Source: F23-D06 sp002392325
Lineage (GTDB): Bacteria; Bacteroidota; Bacteroidia; Bacteroidales; WCHB1-69
Length of the DNA stretch: 64,000 nucleotides
NCBI GenBank assembly: GCA_946624065.1
Contig: CAMORT010000003.1
Coordinates: 1 to 64,000 of the forward strand
Reading direction: 5' to 3'
In this document: piece after piece, positions 48,737-57,006 of the stretch
How the letters are laid out: each line of letters opens with the position of its first letter
Numbering within the stretch: position 1 is the stretch's first letter
Position numbers and translations under genes: made by a program
Notes under the pieces: model-generated
Told to the model about the DNA's origin: nothing
Seen by the model: the letters and a program-made list of their open reading frames with translations, nothing else
Database searches by the model: none

Positions 48737-49450
48737 ATGTCCGTTTCTGCATTGATATTCGCTGCCGGTTTGGGCACTCGGCTTCGTCCGTTGACAGACA
48801 ATCGCCCGAAAGCCCTGGTCAAGTATCAGGGGAAAACCTTGCTGTCACACGCGCTCGACAAGGTTATGGGCGCCGGGATCTCGCAAGTGGTGGTGAATGT
48901 GCACCATTTTCCCGACCAAATCATCGATTTCCTGAAAAGCGACCCGAAATATGCGGGCGTGCGCGTTTCCGATGAGCGCGCCTATCTCCGCGATACGGCA
49001 GGGGGCCTTCGGTTCGCGGAACCGCTGTTGGGCGACAGCGACACCGTGCTGCTTTATAATGTTGACATATTATCTTCCATCGACCTTCGGAAAATGCTCG
49101 AATGCCATAAAAACTCCGGCGCGGATGTCACCTTGGCCGTGCGAGATCGTGAAACTTCCCGCTACCTGCTTTTCGACCCATCCGACCTCTCGCTGTGCGG
49201 ATGGAAAAATGTGCGCACGGGCGAAATGATTTTGCCCTCTCCTGTCGAAAATCCCCAGCCCTTGGCCTTTAGCGGAATACATGTTTTGGACCGTAGAGTT
49301 ATTAACAAAATACCCTCTGTCGAGAAGCAATCCTTGGTGCCTTTCTACCTCAAAAAGATCGGAAGTATGAGAATATCAGCGTATTATCATCAAACCGACG
49401 AATGGTGCGATGTCGGTAAGTATGAGCAGTTTTATAATATATTGACATAG
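48737..49450 (+). CDS. Sugar-phosphate nucleotidyltransferase, MurU-like
   Basis: The 237-residue protein is a short nucleotidyltransferase: SALIFAAGLGTRLRPLTDNRPKALVKYQGKTLL carries the GLGTRLRPLT nucleotide-binding motif and the catalytic Lys, and VLLYNVDILSS carries the metal-binding Asp. Its length fits the MurNAc-1-phosphate uridylyltransferase (MurU) type used in peptidoglycan recycling, but the kinase gene that usually accompanies murU is not next to it. Glucose or mannose nucleotidyltransferase activity is also possible. It is cytoplasmic and lies upstream of dnaA. Confidence 0.82.
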   Translation: MSVSALIFAAGLGTRLRPLTDNRPKALVKYQGKTLLSHALDKVMGAGISQVVVNVHHFPDQIIDFLKSDPKYAGVRVSDERAYLRDTAGGLRFAEPLLGDSDTVLLYNVDILSSIDLRKMLECHKNSGADVTLAVRDRETSRYLLFDPSDLSLCGWKNVRTGEMILPSPVENPQPLAFSGIHVLDRRVINKIPSVEKQSLVPFYLKKIGSMRISAYYHQTDEWCDVGKYEQFYNILT

Positions 49451-49637
49451 AGATATTTACGCCTTACATATTGGTTTTCAATCACTTAAAAGTGCTACAC
49501 ATTTTTTTTTAAAAATCAAGGGGTTTGGTGGTGTTTTTTTAACTTTTTTTTGTTCATTTTTGCAGTCTGGGAAAACGGATGTGGGGATAATGTTAGTATC
49601 CTCATTGATAGACATATAATTTTTAGATTGCTTGCGT
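49451..49637 (+). promoter_or_regulatory. AT-rich dnaA upstream region
   Basis: Long T runs and CATTTTTGCAG (a weak -7-like element near 49555-49565) lead into dnaA. One near-match to a DnaA box is present on the minus strand (TTATCCCCA, near 49580-49589). I see no cluster of boxes, so a replication origin here is not supported. Confidence 0.35.
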
Positions 49638-51086
49638 ATGGAAAGAATTACCCGAGATTATGTACAAGTTTGGCAAAATTGTTTGCACACGATAGCTGAC
49701 ATTGTAGAGCCCGAAGTGTATGAAACATGGTTTGCTCCCATTGTCCCGGTGGCATTGGAGGATAAGACGCTGGTGCTGCAGTTGCCAAGTCATTTGTACT
49801 ATGAGAAGCTCGAGGAGCATTATGTGAAGGTGTTGAAAAGTGTCATCCGCAAGGAATTGGGTTCGACAGGCAAGTTGAAATACAAGATTCTGATGGAACG
49901 CCAGGGGGATCCGGAGAAGGATAAGAGCATCATTTTGCCCTCGCACTACCGCCCCGCCGTGAGCAACCCGCCCACCTTGGCGCCTATCGATGTGTACAAT
50001 ACCTCCAACAAGGAGATCCCGGATCCGTTTGTGCTGCCAGGCATCAAGAAACGTAAGATTCCTTCCAATCTTATTGATACGCTGACATTTGAGAATTATG
50101 TGGAGGGCGACTGCAACCGGCTGGCGCGCTCCGCCGGATGGGCTATCTCGCAGGCGCCCGGGCAGACTTCCTTCAATCCGCTCTTCATCTATTCCGATGT
50201 GGGACTTGGCAAGACGCACCTCGCCAACGCCATCGGTATCCAAACCAAAATCAACTTCCCGGACAAAACCGTGGTGTATGTCAGCTCCGACACATTTTAC
50301 CAGCAGTATATTGAGGCGATCAAGAACAAGAATGTGCCCGATTTCATCTGGTTCTACCAGTCGGTAGATATGCTGATTATTGATGATATTCAGTTTATTT
50401 CCGGTGGCAAGTCGAAAACGCAGGAGGCCTTCTTCCATATTTTCAACTCGCTCCATCAGAAGGGCAAGCAGATTATCATCACCTCCGACAAGTCGCCGGT
50501 GGAGATATCCGGTTTCGAGCCGCGCTTGCTGAACCGCTTCAAGTGGGGCCTCACCGCCGATCTGCAGGTGCCGGATTTGGAGACGCGTATCGCTATTATC
50601 AACAAGAAACTGGAGAACAATGGCATCACGTTCCCGAAGGAGGTGATCGACTATCTGGCGTTGTGCATCACCTCGAACACCCGAGAATTGGAAGGCGCCA
50701 TGATCGCCATCCTCGCCCAGGCCTCGCTCAACCATAAGGCCATTACCGTGGAACTGGCCAAGGAGATGGTGGACAAATATGTGAAAACCAATGCGAAAGA
50801 GATCTCCATCGAGTATATTCAGAAGATTATTTGCGATTATTTCAAGATTTCCACCGACGCCATCAATGCCAAAACCCGCAAACGCGAGATTGTGCAAGCG
50901 CGCCAGTTGAGCATGTATTTCGCGCGCAAGTACACGAAACTCCCGCTCTCCATTATCGGTGCCTATTGCGGAAATAAAGACCATGCCACCGTTTTGCACG
51001 CCTGCCGCACGGTCAATAACCTTTACGAAACTGACAAAAAAATGAAACTTTATGTTGATGATATAGACATAAAAATGAAATTATAA
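49638..51086 (+). CDS. dnaA: Chromosomal replication initiator protein
   Basis: The 482-residue protein has domain I (about 1-85), a linker, the AAA+ domain with Walker A IYSDVGLGKTHLANAIG, Walker B VDMLIIDDIQFISGGKSKTQEAFFHIFN, the ssDNA and arginine-finger region GFEPRLLNRFKWGL, and domain IV with REIVQARQLSMYFARKYTKLPLSIIGAYCGNKDHATVLHACRTV, the DnaA-box-binding helix-turn-helix. The ATG at 49638 is used rather than an in-frame TTG two codons upstream. In this order it is followed by recJ, not by dnaN. Confidence 0.97.
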   Translation: MERITRDYVQVWQNCLHTIADIVEPEVYETWFAPIVPVALEDKTLVLQLPSHLYYEKLEEHYVKVLKSVIRKELGSTGKLKYKILMERQGDPEKDKSIILPSHYRPAVSNPPTLAPIDVYNTSNKEIPDPFVLPGIKKRKIPSNLIDTLTFENYVEGDCNRLARSAGWAISQAPGQTSFNPLFIYSDVGLGKTHLANAIGIQTKINFPDKTVVYVSSDTFYQQYIEAIKNKNVPDFIWFYQSVDMLIIDDIQFISGGKSKTQEAFFHIFNSLHQKGKQIIITSDKSPVEISGFEPRLLNRFKWGLTADLQVPDLETRIAIINKKLENNGITFPKEVIDYLALCITSNTRELEGAMIAILAQASLNHKAITVELAKEMVDKYVKTNAKEISIEYIQKIICDYFKISTDAINAKTRKREIVQARQLSMYFARKYTKLPLSIIGAYCGNKDHATVLHACRTVNNLYETDKKMKLYVDDIDIKMKL

Positions 51087-51103
51087 TTTTCTGCTTTTTT
51101 CTG

Positions 51104-51134
51104 TTGCGGAAATAAATTTTATTGTTTATCTTTG
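51104..51134 (+). promoter_or_regulatory. Promoter of recJ
   Basis: TTG at 51104-51106 and TATCTTTG at 51127-51134, spaced 20 bp, a full match to the Bacteroidota promoter, 22 bp before the recJ start codon. Confidence 0.7.
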
Positions 51135-51156
51135 CCGCTGGCAAAAATGTTTTATT

Positions 51157-52929
51157 ATGAAAAAGCGCTGGATATGCAACGAACTACCAAATGATGCGGC
51201 TGCAGAGAAACTGGCCGCCCAACTTTCCATTGAGAAACCGTTGGCCGCATTGCTTATCCAGAGAGGCATTAATACGCCTGAGGCGGCTGAAGAGTTCTTC
51301 AACCCCGACATCAGCAAACTCCATAACCCCTTCCTGATGAAGGATATGGACAAGGCCGTGAAACGCCTGTCCGACGCTATTATCGACAACCAGAAAATTT
51401 TGGTTTACGGCGATTATGACGTTGATGGAACCTCCGCCGTGGCGCTTCTTTACTCTTTCCTTTGCGAGATTATCGGTGCCGATTCCAAAAATTTGGTGGA
51501 ATACTATATTCCCGACCGCTATTCGGAGGGCTATGGCATCTCCGACCAAGGCGTGGAATATTGCCGCGACAACAATGTGAACCTGCTGATCTCCCTCGAC
51601 TGTGGTATCAAAGCCAACGACAAGGTGGAGATGGCCAACAAATACGGCATTGATGTCATTGTGTGCGACCACCATTTGGAAGGCGACGAACTACCTCCCG
51701 CCGTGGCTATCCTTGACCCCAAACGCAAAGATTGCCCCTATCCCTATAAGGAGCTCTCCGGCTGCGGCGTTGGTTTCAAGTTGATCCAGGGTTATTGCCA
51801 GAAATACAAGCTTCCCGACCAGCTTTGGCTGTCTCGTATGGACCTGGTGGCTATCAGCATAGCTTCCGATATCGTGGCCATAACGGGAGAGAACCGAATT
51901 CTGGCCCATTTTGGGCTTGAGATTATCAACAAGTTCCCGCGCGTCGGTATCAAGTCCATTTTGGACCAAGCCGGCATCAAACTGCATTATCCGTTCAAGG
52001 AGGAAACCATTTTCTCCCGCGTGATTTCCATTTCCGACCTTGTTTTCTATGTTGGCCCGCGTATCAATGCCGCCGGCCGAATGAAGAGCGGACGCGAGTC
52101 CGTTCGTCTGTTTATTTTCGAGGATGAGGACAAGTCGGTCGATATCGCCAAACGGATTAACACCCAGAACGAGGAGCGTAAGGAGCAAGACCGCAACGCC
52201 ACCGAGGAGGCAATTCATACGATCCGCACATCCCATGAGTATGTGAACCGGAAAAGCATTGTCATCTACAACCCCAATTGGTTTAAGGGCATTATCGGTA
52301 TTGTGGCCTCGCGACTAGTTGAGGTTTTCTATAAACCCACCATTGTGCTGACCAAGTCTTCCGACGGACTGATTACCGGATCCGCCCGTTCCGTGAAGGA
52401 GTTCAACATTTACGATGGCATAGACTACTGCTCAGACCTACTGGAGCATTTTGGTGGTCATAAGTTTGCCGCTGGCCTTTCGATGAAAGAGGAGAATCTG
52501 GAGGAGTTTATCGAGAAATTCGAACAATATGTGAGCGATAATCTGGAGGAATCCTCCTTTGTCCCTGAAATTTCAGTGGATATGCCGCTGGATCTCTCCG
52601 AAATCACGCACAGTTTCCTCAATAACTTGAAACGATTTGCCCCGTTCGGACCCGGCAATATGGAACCCATTTTCCAGTCCAATAATGTGGTGGACGAGGG
52701 AGCCGCAAGAATTGTGGGTGACAAGCACCTTAAAGCTCGCGTGCAGTATCCCGACCGCCCCGTGCGTCCTATTGACGTGATTGCCTTCAACCAGAAAGAC
52801 AAACTGGAAATGATCAAGGACAACAAGACGTTTGATGTGCTCTACCATGTGGAGGAGAATGTTTGGAATAATGTGGTGAATATCCAATTGAATGTGAAGG
52901 ATATACGGCCAAGCAATTCAAACGAATAG
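51157..52929 (+). CDS. recJ: Single-stranded-DNA-specific exonuclease RecJ
   Basis: A 5'-3' ssDNA exonuclease in recombination and repair. The 590-residue protein has the DHH-family motifs: LVYGDYDVDGTSAVALLYSF (about 84-103), LISLDCGIKANDKV, VIVCDHHLEGDELPPAVAILDPKR (DHH at 171-173), and the DHHA1 part with GPRINAAGRMKSGRESVRL. The C-terminal OB-like domain has FAPFGPGNMEPIF. Length is normal. Its stop overlaps an in-frame GTG of the next gene, suggesting coupled expression with the cation transporter. Confidence 0.95.
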   Translation: MKKRWICNELPNDAAAEKLAAQLSIEKPLAALLIQRGINTPEAAEEFFNPDISKLHNPFLMKDMDKAVKRLSDAIIDNQKILVYGDYDVDGTSAVALLYSFLCEIIGADSKNLVEYYIPDRYSEGYGISDQGVEYCRDNNVNLLISLDCGIKANDKVEMANKYGIDVIVCDHHLEGDELPPAVAILDPKRKDCPYPYKELSGCGVGFKLIQGYCQKYKLPDQLWLSRMDLVAISIASDIVAITGENRILAHFGLEIINKFPRVGIKSILDQAGIKLHYPFKEETIFSRVISISDLVFYVGPRINAAGRMKSGRESVRLFIFEDEDKSVDIAKRINTQNEERKEQDRNATEEAIHTIRTSHEYVNRKSIVIYNPNWFKGIIGIVASRLVEVFYKPTIVLTKSSDGLITGSARSVKEFNIYDGIDYCSDLLEHFGGHKFAAGLSMKEENLEEFIEKFEQYVSDNLEESSFVPEISVDMPLDLSEITHSFLNNLKRFAPFGPGNMEPIFQSNNVVDEGAARIVGDKHLKARVQYPDRPVRPIDVIAFNQKDKLEMIKDNKTFDVLYHVEENVWNNVVNIQLNVKDIRPSNSNE

Positions 52930-52934
52930 TGATC

Positions 52935-53840
52935 ATGAATATGTCACAGAACTACTTACCAGAGAAAAATATTTCTACATTAAAGAACATATTCCGGATT
53001 GGTGTGGCGCTGAACCTTACTTATCTGGTTGTGGAAACCGTGTTTGGCTTTTGTTGTCATTCGATGGGACTGCTTGCCGATGCCGTGCAGAACCTTTGTG
53101 ATGTGGCCGGCATGGTGTTGGTGCTCTCCGCTTATAAACTCTCCGATCCGGTGGGTACCAACCGTTTCAACTTTGGCTTTAAGAAAGGAGCCATGCTGAT
53201 CATGGCCCTGGTGGCACTGGTGACAGGTGTCCTGCTGACGTTTATTATAGCGGGCAGTGTTCATCAGATACACTTCCCCAGATATTTGGATGGCCGGGCA
53301 ATTTCATTGGTGGCGGCAATAGGGGTGCTGGTGAATGGGGTCACGGCCGGTCTATTCCTGATGGTTTACCGTAAAAGACTCCGTATGAGGGGCGCTTTCC
53401 GCCACATGCTGGCGGATGCCATCGTTTCACTGGTGGTTCTTGTTGCCGGCATGGTGATTTTCTTCACCAGATGGTACATTCTGGACACCTTGGTGGCGCT
53501 TGCGGTTGTGATTGTCATCATTTTCGCCTTGTGGGAACTGTTCCACAACAGTACCAGTCTCGTGCTGGATGGCGTGCCTGCCCGTGTGGAGTATGAGAAG
53601 CTGGTCCGGATTTTCTATGAGCAAGACGCTGTTGAAGATGTGTACCATCTGCATGTTTGGGCAGTCGCGCCCGATACCAATGTGCTTTCCGCCTGCGTGC
53701 GCCTGCGCGAGGACAATGGCTCGGAAACGGTGGCCGCTGTTTTGCGGGATCGTCTTGTCAAAGAGGGAATTTCCTATGTGACATTGGAGTTTGAAACCGG
53801 ACAACAGGAAGCGTGCCAGAACACCGACGCTAAGGAATAA
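52935..53840 (+). CDS. Cation diffusion facilitator family transporter
   Basis: The 301-residue inner-membrane protein has six hydrophobic segments and a cytoplasmic C-terminal domain (VEDVYHLHVWAVAPDTNVLSACVRL). It resembles ZitB/CzcD-type divalent cation exporters. In TM2 the metal-site motif HxxxD reads QNLCD (in HSMGLLADAVQNLCD), so the usual His is Gln, while TM5 keeps RHMLADA with HxxxD. This may change metal preference. The ATG at 52935 is taken as the start; 52941 is also possible. Its end overlaps the convergent nitroreductase gene by 11 bp. Confidence 0.87.
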   Translation: MNMSQNYLPEKNISTLKNIFRIGVALNLTYLVVETVFGFCCHSMGLLADAVQNLCDVAGMVLVLSAYKLSDPVGTNRFNFGFKKGAMLIMALVALVTGVLLTFIIAGSVHQIHFPRYLDGRAISLVAAIGVLVNGVTAGLFLMVYRKRLRMRGAFRHMLADAIVSLVVLVAGMVIFFTRWYILDTLVALAVVIVIIFALWELFHNSTSLVLDGVPARVEYEKLVRIFYEQDAVEDVYHLHVWAVAPDTNVLSACVRLREDNGSETVAAVLRDRLVKEGISYVTLEFETGQQEACQNTDAKE

Positions 53841-54471
53841 TCAGATCTTCCATTCGTACTTTGGGAACATAGTGCGTGCCGTCTTTGCGGTAGTAGCGAT
53901 GGTCCTCACCCTCCGATATTTCAGTTAACCGGATATTCTCATTGCCTTTCCCGATGGCGAGAATGAGCAACGGATCGTATGGCAATTGCAGGGCTTGGAT
54001 GATTTTTTCTTTGTTGAATGCCCCGATAATCAGTCCACGAAGTCCCAACTCTACAGCTTTGAGCAGCATGCTTTGTACAGAGATACCAGCGTCAATGTCC
54101 ACCATCTTGTTTTCAGGAATGTTGCTGCAAACGATGATGAACGCTTCGGGTTCCGTGCCCTCGAAGGGGAGGTGCAATTCCGGCAGCGCCCCGCCCATCT
54201 TGATATTTTCCAATATCGATGCGGCGCCATTCTCGGCATTGACCAGTTTGAACCGCAGAACCTGTTGGTTGCGGGCAGAGGGGATTTTGTTGTTTACCCC
54301 CACGATGGTTTTCAAGGTCTCTATGCTTACCTTCTGCTGGTGGTCATAGCCGCGATAACCGCGGTTCTTCAGCAGCAAAGTGTCCAGCGACTGGCCTACC
54401 TGTCGGATGACGGTCTGTCTTTTCGCTTTGTGCAACTCGTCGAATTTGCTTTCCAGATAATTGTCGGCCAT
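53830..54471 (-). CDS. Nitroreductase family protein
   Basis: The 213-residue protein fits the FMN-dependent nitroreductase fold: TLLLKNRGYRGYDHQQKVSIETLKTIV near the N-terminus, PSARNQQVLRFKLVN (the flavin-binding RxxxxNxQ-type segment), VDIDAGISVQSMLLKAVELGLRGLIIGAFNKEKIIQALQLP and a C-terminal LILAIGKG. Substrate cannot be predicted. Cytoplasmic. The gene ends inside the convergent transporter gene, and a tandem-repeat copy (54485-54570) lies just upstream of its start. Confidence 0.88.
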   Translation of the reverse strand: MADNYLESKFDELHKAKRQTVIRQVGQSLDTLLLKNRGYRGYDHQQKVSIETLKTIVGVNNKIPSARNQQVLRFKLVNAENGAASILENIKMGGALPELHLPFEGTEPEAFIIVCSNIPENKMVDIDAGISVQSMLLKAVELGLRGLIIGAFNKEKIIQALQLPYDPLLILAIGKGNENIRLTEISEGEDHRYYRKDGTHYVPKVRMEDLIIP

Positions 54472-54484
54472 GATGTTGGGGGTG

Positions 54485-54570
54485 TTAGACGTAAGACTTG
54501 AGACGTGAGATGTAAGACTTGAGACGTGAGATGTAAGACTTGATATGTAAGTAAGACTTGAGACTTGAGG
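54485..54570. repeat. Degenerate AAGACTTGAGACGTGAGATGT tandem repeat, copy E
   Basis: Units of about 9-10 nt (AAGACTTGA, GACGTGAGA, TGTAAGACT) fill the gap between the nitroreductase and DUF4270 genes. A 22-23 bp composite unit is repeated at least twice almost exactly. It is the complement of the style in copies B and D. Confidence 0.8.
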
Positions 54571-54580
54571 GGTACAAGTA

Positions 54581-55894
54581 TTAATATGTCGTGTATGACA
54601 ATTCCAGTCTCATGCGTTTGTCGTCGGACAATCCGGTGCCACCGAACACAAGCCGGTTGGCGCGCACGGCGGAACCTCTTAAGACAAGATTTACAGAATT
54701 GGAAAGTTCCGAGTTCTGCAGGATGAGTCCTTGAACATATTTTGTGATGCGGAAACGGTATTCGTGTTTAGCGGCGTCATAGTTTCCGCCAAAATAAGTT
54801 GCCCCTGTATAATATTCATCATCAGGGAGATACATGATTTTTCCGTCTTTTTCGCTAATTCCTTGCAGGGTGAGGTTAGTGGGTTGTACCCAGAATGTTT
54901 CATCAGTCGCCACATTGGTGATGACCAGTTCGGCCTTGTTGATCACGACGCGGTTGTTGAGTGATTTGAACGCCTCTTTCAAGTAGGGGAAGGTGATTCT
55001 GGTCTTCACCCCACCCATGGCTTGAACGAATAGTACGGAGTTTCCAATTTCCCGGTCGCCGCCAAGCACTTCTTGCGTGAAGTTGGCGTCTGAAGAGCTC
55101 AGATAGTTGTGAGTGAAGCTGTTGAAGCGTTTGCAGGAGGACGAACTGCAGGAGAACCGGTATCGTTTGGCGCTCTGTTCGTCGTTGTGATAATACAGGT
55201 TAATGCCTGTCAATGCGCTGTTCAGGTTGGAGATGATCATATATCCATTTGAACCTGAGTGTGATATGGCGTCAATGCAGATTCCTTTGAAGAAACTTTG
55301 GAAACTGCTGTTGCTGGTCATGTGTTGCGAATTGTTCAGCAGATACTGCCCAAATGCTTGAGAGAGCCGGATGCGCAGGTGCGGGTTATAGGAGTTGGTG
55401 TCCACAATGACATGCGTATTGGGCTGGATGGAATACTGGGTGAGCGAATAATTCAGTGGGGTAGGGTCGTAGGACACGCTATTGTTCTGATAGTACTTGT
55501 CTCCTGAAATGGGCTCTGTCAGCTGATATACGCGAAATGCCACCCGGGAGTTTGTGTCGCCGTAGTAGGATGAGATTTGGAGTGTGAGAACTACGGAGTC
55601 GATGACGGGGTTGGTGCCGAAGTTGACCGACGAGCCGGACATGGAGAACTGGGCGAAAGCGGTGCCCTTGTGGTCGCCGAACACAGGATCATGGATGTTT
55701 CCGATGACATTGGCCGACATGTTGGTGGTGTTGATGGTGTCTTCCAGGAAGGAATAGGCCACGATGGAGGTGGTGTCGGTGAAATCCGTACCCACTTCGT
55801 TAATCAGTCCAAGCCCTATTTCGGAGGTTTCCTGCTTGCAGCCCCCAAAGAGAATGAGGAATGCGGCGAGTATGCAGAGAAAATATTGTTTCAT
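54581..55894 (-). CDS. DUF4270 family lipoprotein
   Basis: The 437-residue product has a lipoprotein signal with lipobox LFGGC (Cys19) and the family opening SEIGLGLINEVGTDFTDTTSIVAYSFLEDTINTTNMSANVIGNIHDPVFGDHKGTAFAQF. Members are predicted surface or outer-membrane lipoproteins of unknown role. Its start is 3 bp after the stop of the glycogen synthase-like gene, and this gene pair is commonly seen in Bacteroidota. No repeat or enzymatic motif is visible. Confidence 0.88.
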   Translation of the reverse strand: MKQYFLCILAAFLILFGGCKQETSEIGLGLINEVGTDFTDTTSIVAYSFLEDTINTTNMSANVIGNIHDPVFGDHKGTAFAQFSMSGSSVNFGTNPVIDSVVLTLQISSYYGDTNSRVAFRVYQLTEPISGDKYYQNNSVSYDPTPLNYSLTQYSIQPNTHVIVDTNSYNPHLRIRLSQAFGQYLLNNSQHMTSNSSFQSFFKGICIDAISHSGSNGYMIISNLNSALTGINLYYHNDEQSAKRYRFSCSSSSCKRFNSFTHNYLSSSDANFTQEVLGGDREIGNSVLFVQAMGGVKTRITFPYLKEAFKSLNNRVVINKAELVITNVATDETFWVQPTNLTLQGISEKDGKIMYLPDDEYYTGATYFGGNYDAAKHEYRFRITKYVQGLILQNSELSNSVNLVLRGSAVRANRLVFGGTGLSDDKRMRLELSYTTY

Positions 55895-55897
55895 TGC

Positions 55898-56719
55898 TTA
55901 TTCCTTATCAGTTGCGTCAGCCAAGATTTGGTCGTAAAATTCATCGTACAAGTCCACATAGTTGTCGTCGTCAGGGTGTTGGAGTACGGGTTTCCCGGAT
56001 TTTTCCACATAGGAGAGGATGCGTTTCTTGATGTCGATGGTGAGGGCGACGGCGTCGGCGTAATCCACAGCCATTTGGGTGATTTGCTCGTAGCCAGGGG
56101 AACGGAAGCGGGTGAGGCACTCGCTGGGAATGCCGGTCAGGCGCAGTTTCTTGGCGAAATTCGGCGAAAACTTCTCCGGGAAAGCGTCCGGCATGATGGA
56201 ATAAACAATCTTTGTGCCTTGGAACAACGGATTGTCCTTGTAGAGTGTTTTGATAAACAGGGGCACCAGAGCGGAAATCCAGCCGCTGCAGTGGATGATG
56301 TCGGGCTCCCAACCCAACTTGCGGACGGTCTCCACCACACCTTTGGCGTAGAATATGGCGCGGGAGTCATTGTCGGGATAAAACACGCCCTCCTCGTCAT
56401 AATAGGGAGTCTTTCTCTTGAAGAAATCCTCGCTGTCGATAAAATATATTTGCATGCGGACATTCTGGAGCGATGCCACTTTTATGATCAGCGGATGGTC
56501 CGTGTCCTCAATGATGATGTTTTGTCCCGAAAGGCGTATTACCTCGTGCAGCATGTGCCGGTGCTCGTTCACGCAACCGAATTTGGGCATGAATGTGCGG
56601 ATCTCGTTCTCGCGTTCCTGTATGCCCTGCGGAAGGTAACGACATATGTTTGAGATGTAACCCTCTGGAAAATAAGGGAATATCTCCGGGGTGATGAATA
56701 GAACTTTCTTCTGCGCCAT
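55898..56719 (-). CDS. Short glycogen/starch synthase-like protein
   Basis: The 273-residue protein corresponds to the N-terminal (GT5) half of glycogen synthase: KKVLFITPEIFPYFPEGYISNICRYLPQGIQERENEIRTFMPKFG, DSRAIFYAKGVVETVRKLGWEPDIIHCSGWISALVPLFIKT. The C-terminal nucleotide-sugar-binding domain is absent. Short forms of this kind are common in Bacteroidota, so this is not a local truncation, but full synthase activity cannot be assumed. The start at 56719 fits the -7 element at 56744-56751. It is the first gene of a two-gene unit with the DUF4270 lipoprotein. Confidence 0.85.
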   Translation of the reverse strand: MAQKKVLFITPEIFPYFPEGYISNICRYLPQGIQERENEIRTFMPKFGCVNEHRHMLHEVIRLSGQNIIIEDTDHPLIIKVASLQNVRMQIYFIDSEDFFKRKTPYYDEEGVFYPDNDSRAIFYAKGVVETVRKLGWEPDIIHCSGWISALVPLFIKTLYKDNPLFQGTKIVYSIMPDAFPEKFSPNFAKKLRLTGIPSECLTRFRSPGYEQITQMAVDYADAVALTIDIKKRILSYVEKSGKPVLQHPDDDNYVDLYDEFYDQILADATDKE

Positions 56720-56743
56720 TTTAATGTATATTTTTTGCAAGTG

Positions 56744-56751
56744 CAAAGGTA
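56744..56751 (-). promoter_or_regulatory. Bacteroidota -7 element for the glycogen synthase-like gene
   Basis: On the minus strand it reads TACCTTTG followed by CACTTGC, 24 bp before the ATG at 56719. It faces away from the tRNA-Leu(GAG) promoter in the same gap. Confidence 0.6.
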
Positions 56752-56812
56752 CGATTTTTTTTTGAAAAATAAATTTTTTTTTTGAAGAATGGTTGTTATT
56801 TGAAAAAAAGTG

Positions 56813-56820
56813 TATTTTTG
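56813..56820 (+). promoter_or_regulatory. Bacteroidota -7 element for tRNA-Leu(GAG)
   Basis: TATTTTTG followed by CCGCCGC, 14 bp before the tRNA 5' end, in a very AT-rich stretch. Confidence 0.65.
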
Positions 56821-56834
56821 CCGCCGCAAAACGA

Positions 56835-56918
56835 GCCCAGGTGGTGGAATTGGTAGACACGCTACTTTGAGGGGGTAGTGGGAGTACTCCCGTGCAAGTT
56901 CGACTCTTGTCCTGGGCA
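56835..56918 (+). tRNA. tRNA-Leu (anticodon GAG)
   Basis: An 84-nt class II tRNA with acceptor arms GCCCAGG and CCTGGGC, discriminator A and no encoded CCA. The anticodon GAG is at 56869-56871 in loop TTGAGGG; variable arm GTGGGAGTACTCCCG. The flank ACTGAA after the 3' end is the same as for the other tRNA-Leu gene. No direct repeat or inserted element is seen here. Confidence 0.95.
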
Positions 56919-56921
56919 CTG

Positions 56922-56951
56922 AAAAAGAACCTGATACAGGTTCTTTTTTTT
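56922..56951 (+). terminator. Intrinsic terminator after tRNA-Leu(GAG)
   Basis: AAGAACCTG, loop ATA, CAGGTTCTT and a T run. Confidence 0.88.
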
Positions 56952-57006
56952 GTGCAACTATCTCTGGTGTAATGAATAGCATTTTGTATCTTTGCCCGCT
57001 GGAAAA

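Noticed and set aside
49451..49637. Replication origin next to dnaA
   Set aside because: Only one near-match to a DnaA box was found and no box cluster or clear unwinding element, so I kept it as an AT-rich upstream region.
55898..56719. Truncated glycogen synthase pseudogene
   Set aside because: The length of about 270 residues is common for this gene in Bacteroidota and it is followed by the usual DUF4270 partner, so it is probably intact.
56835..56918. A second integrated element at tRNA-Leu(GAG)
   Set aside because: The tRNA is followed at once by its own terminator and an MFS gene, and its 3' end is not repeated downstream within the window.
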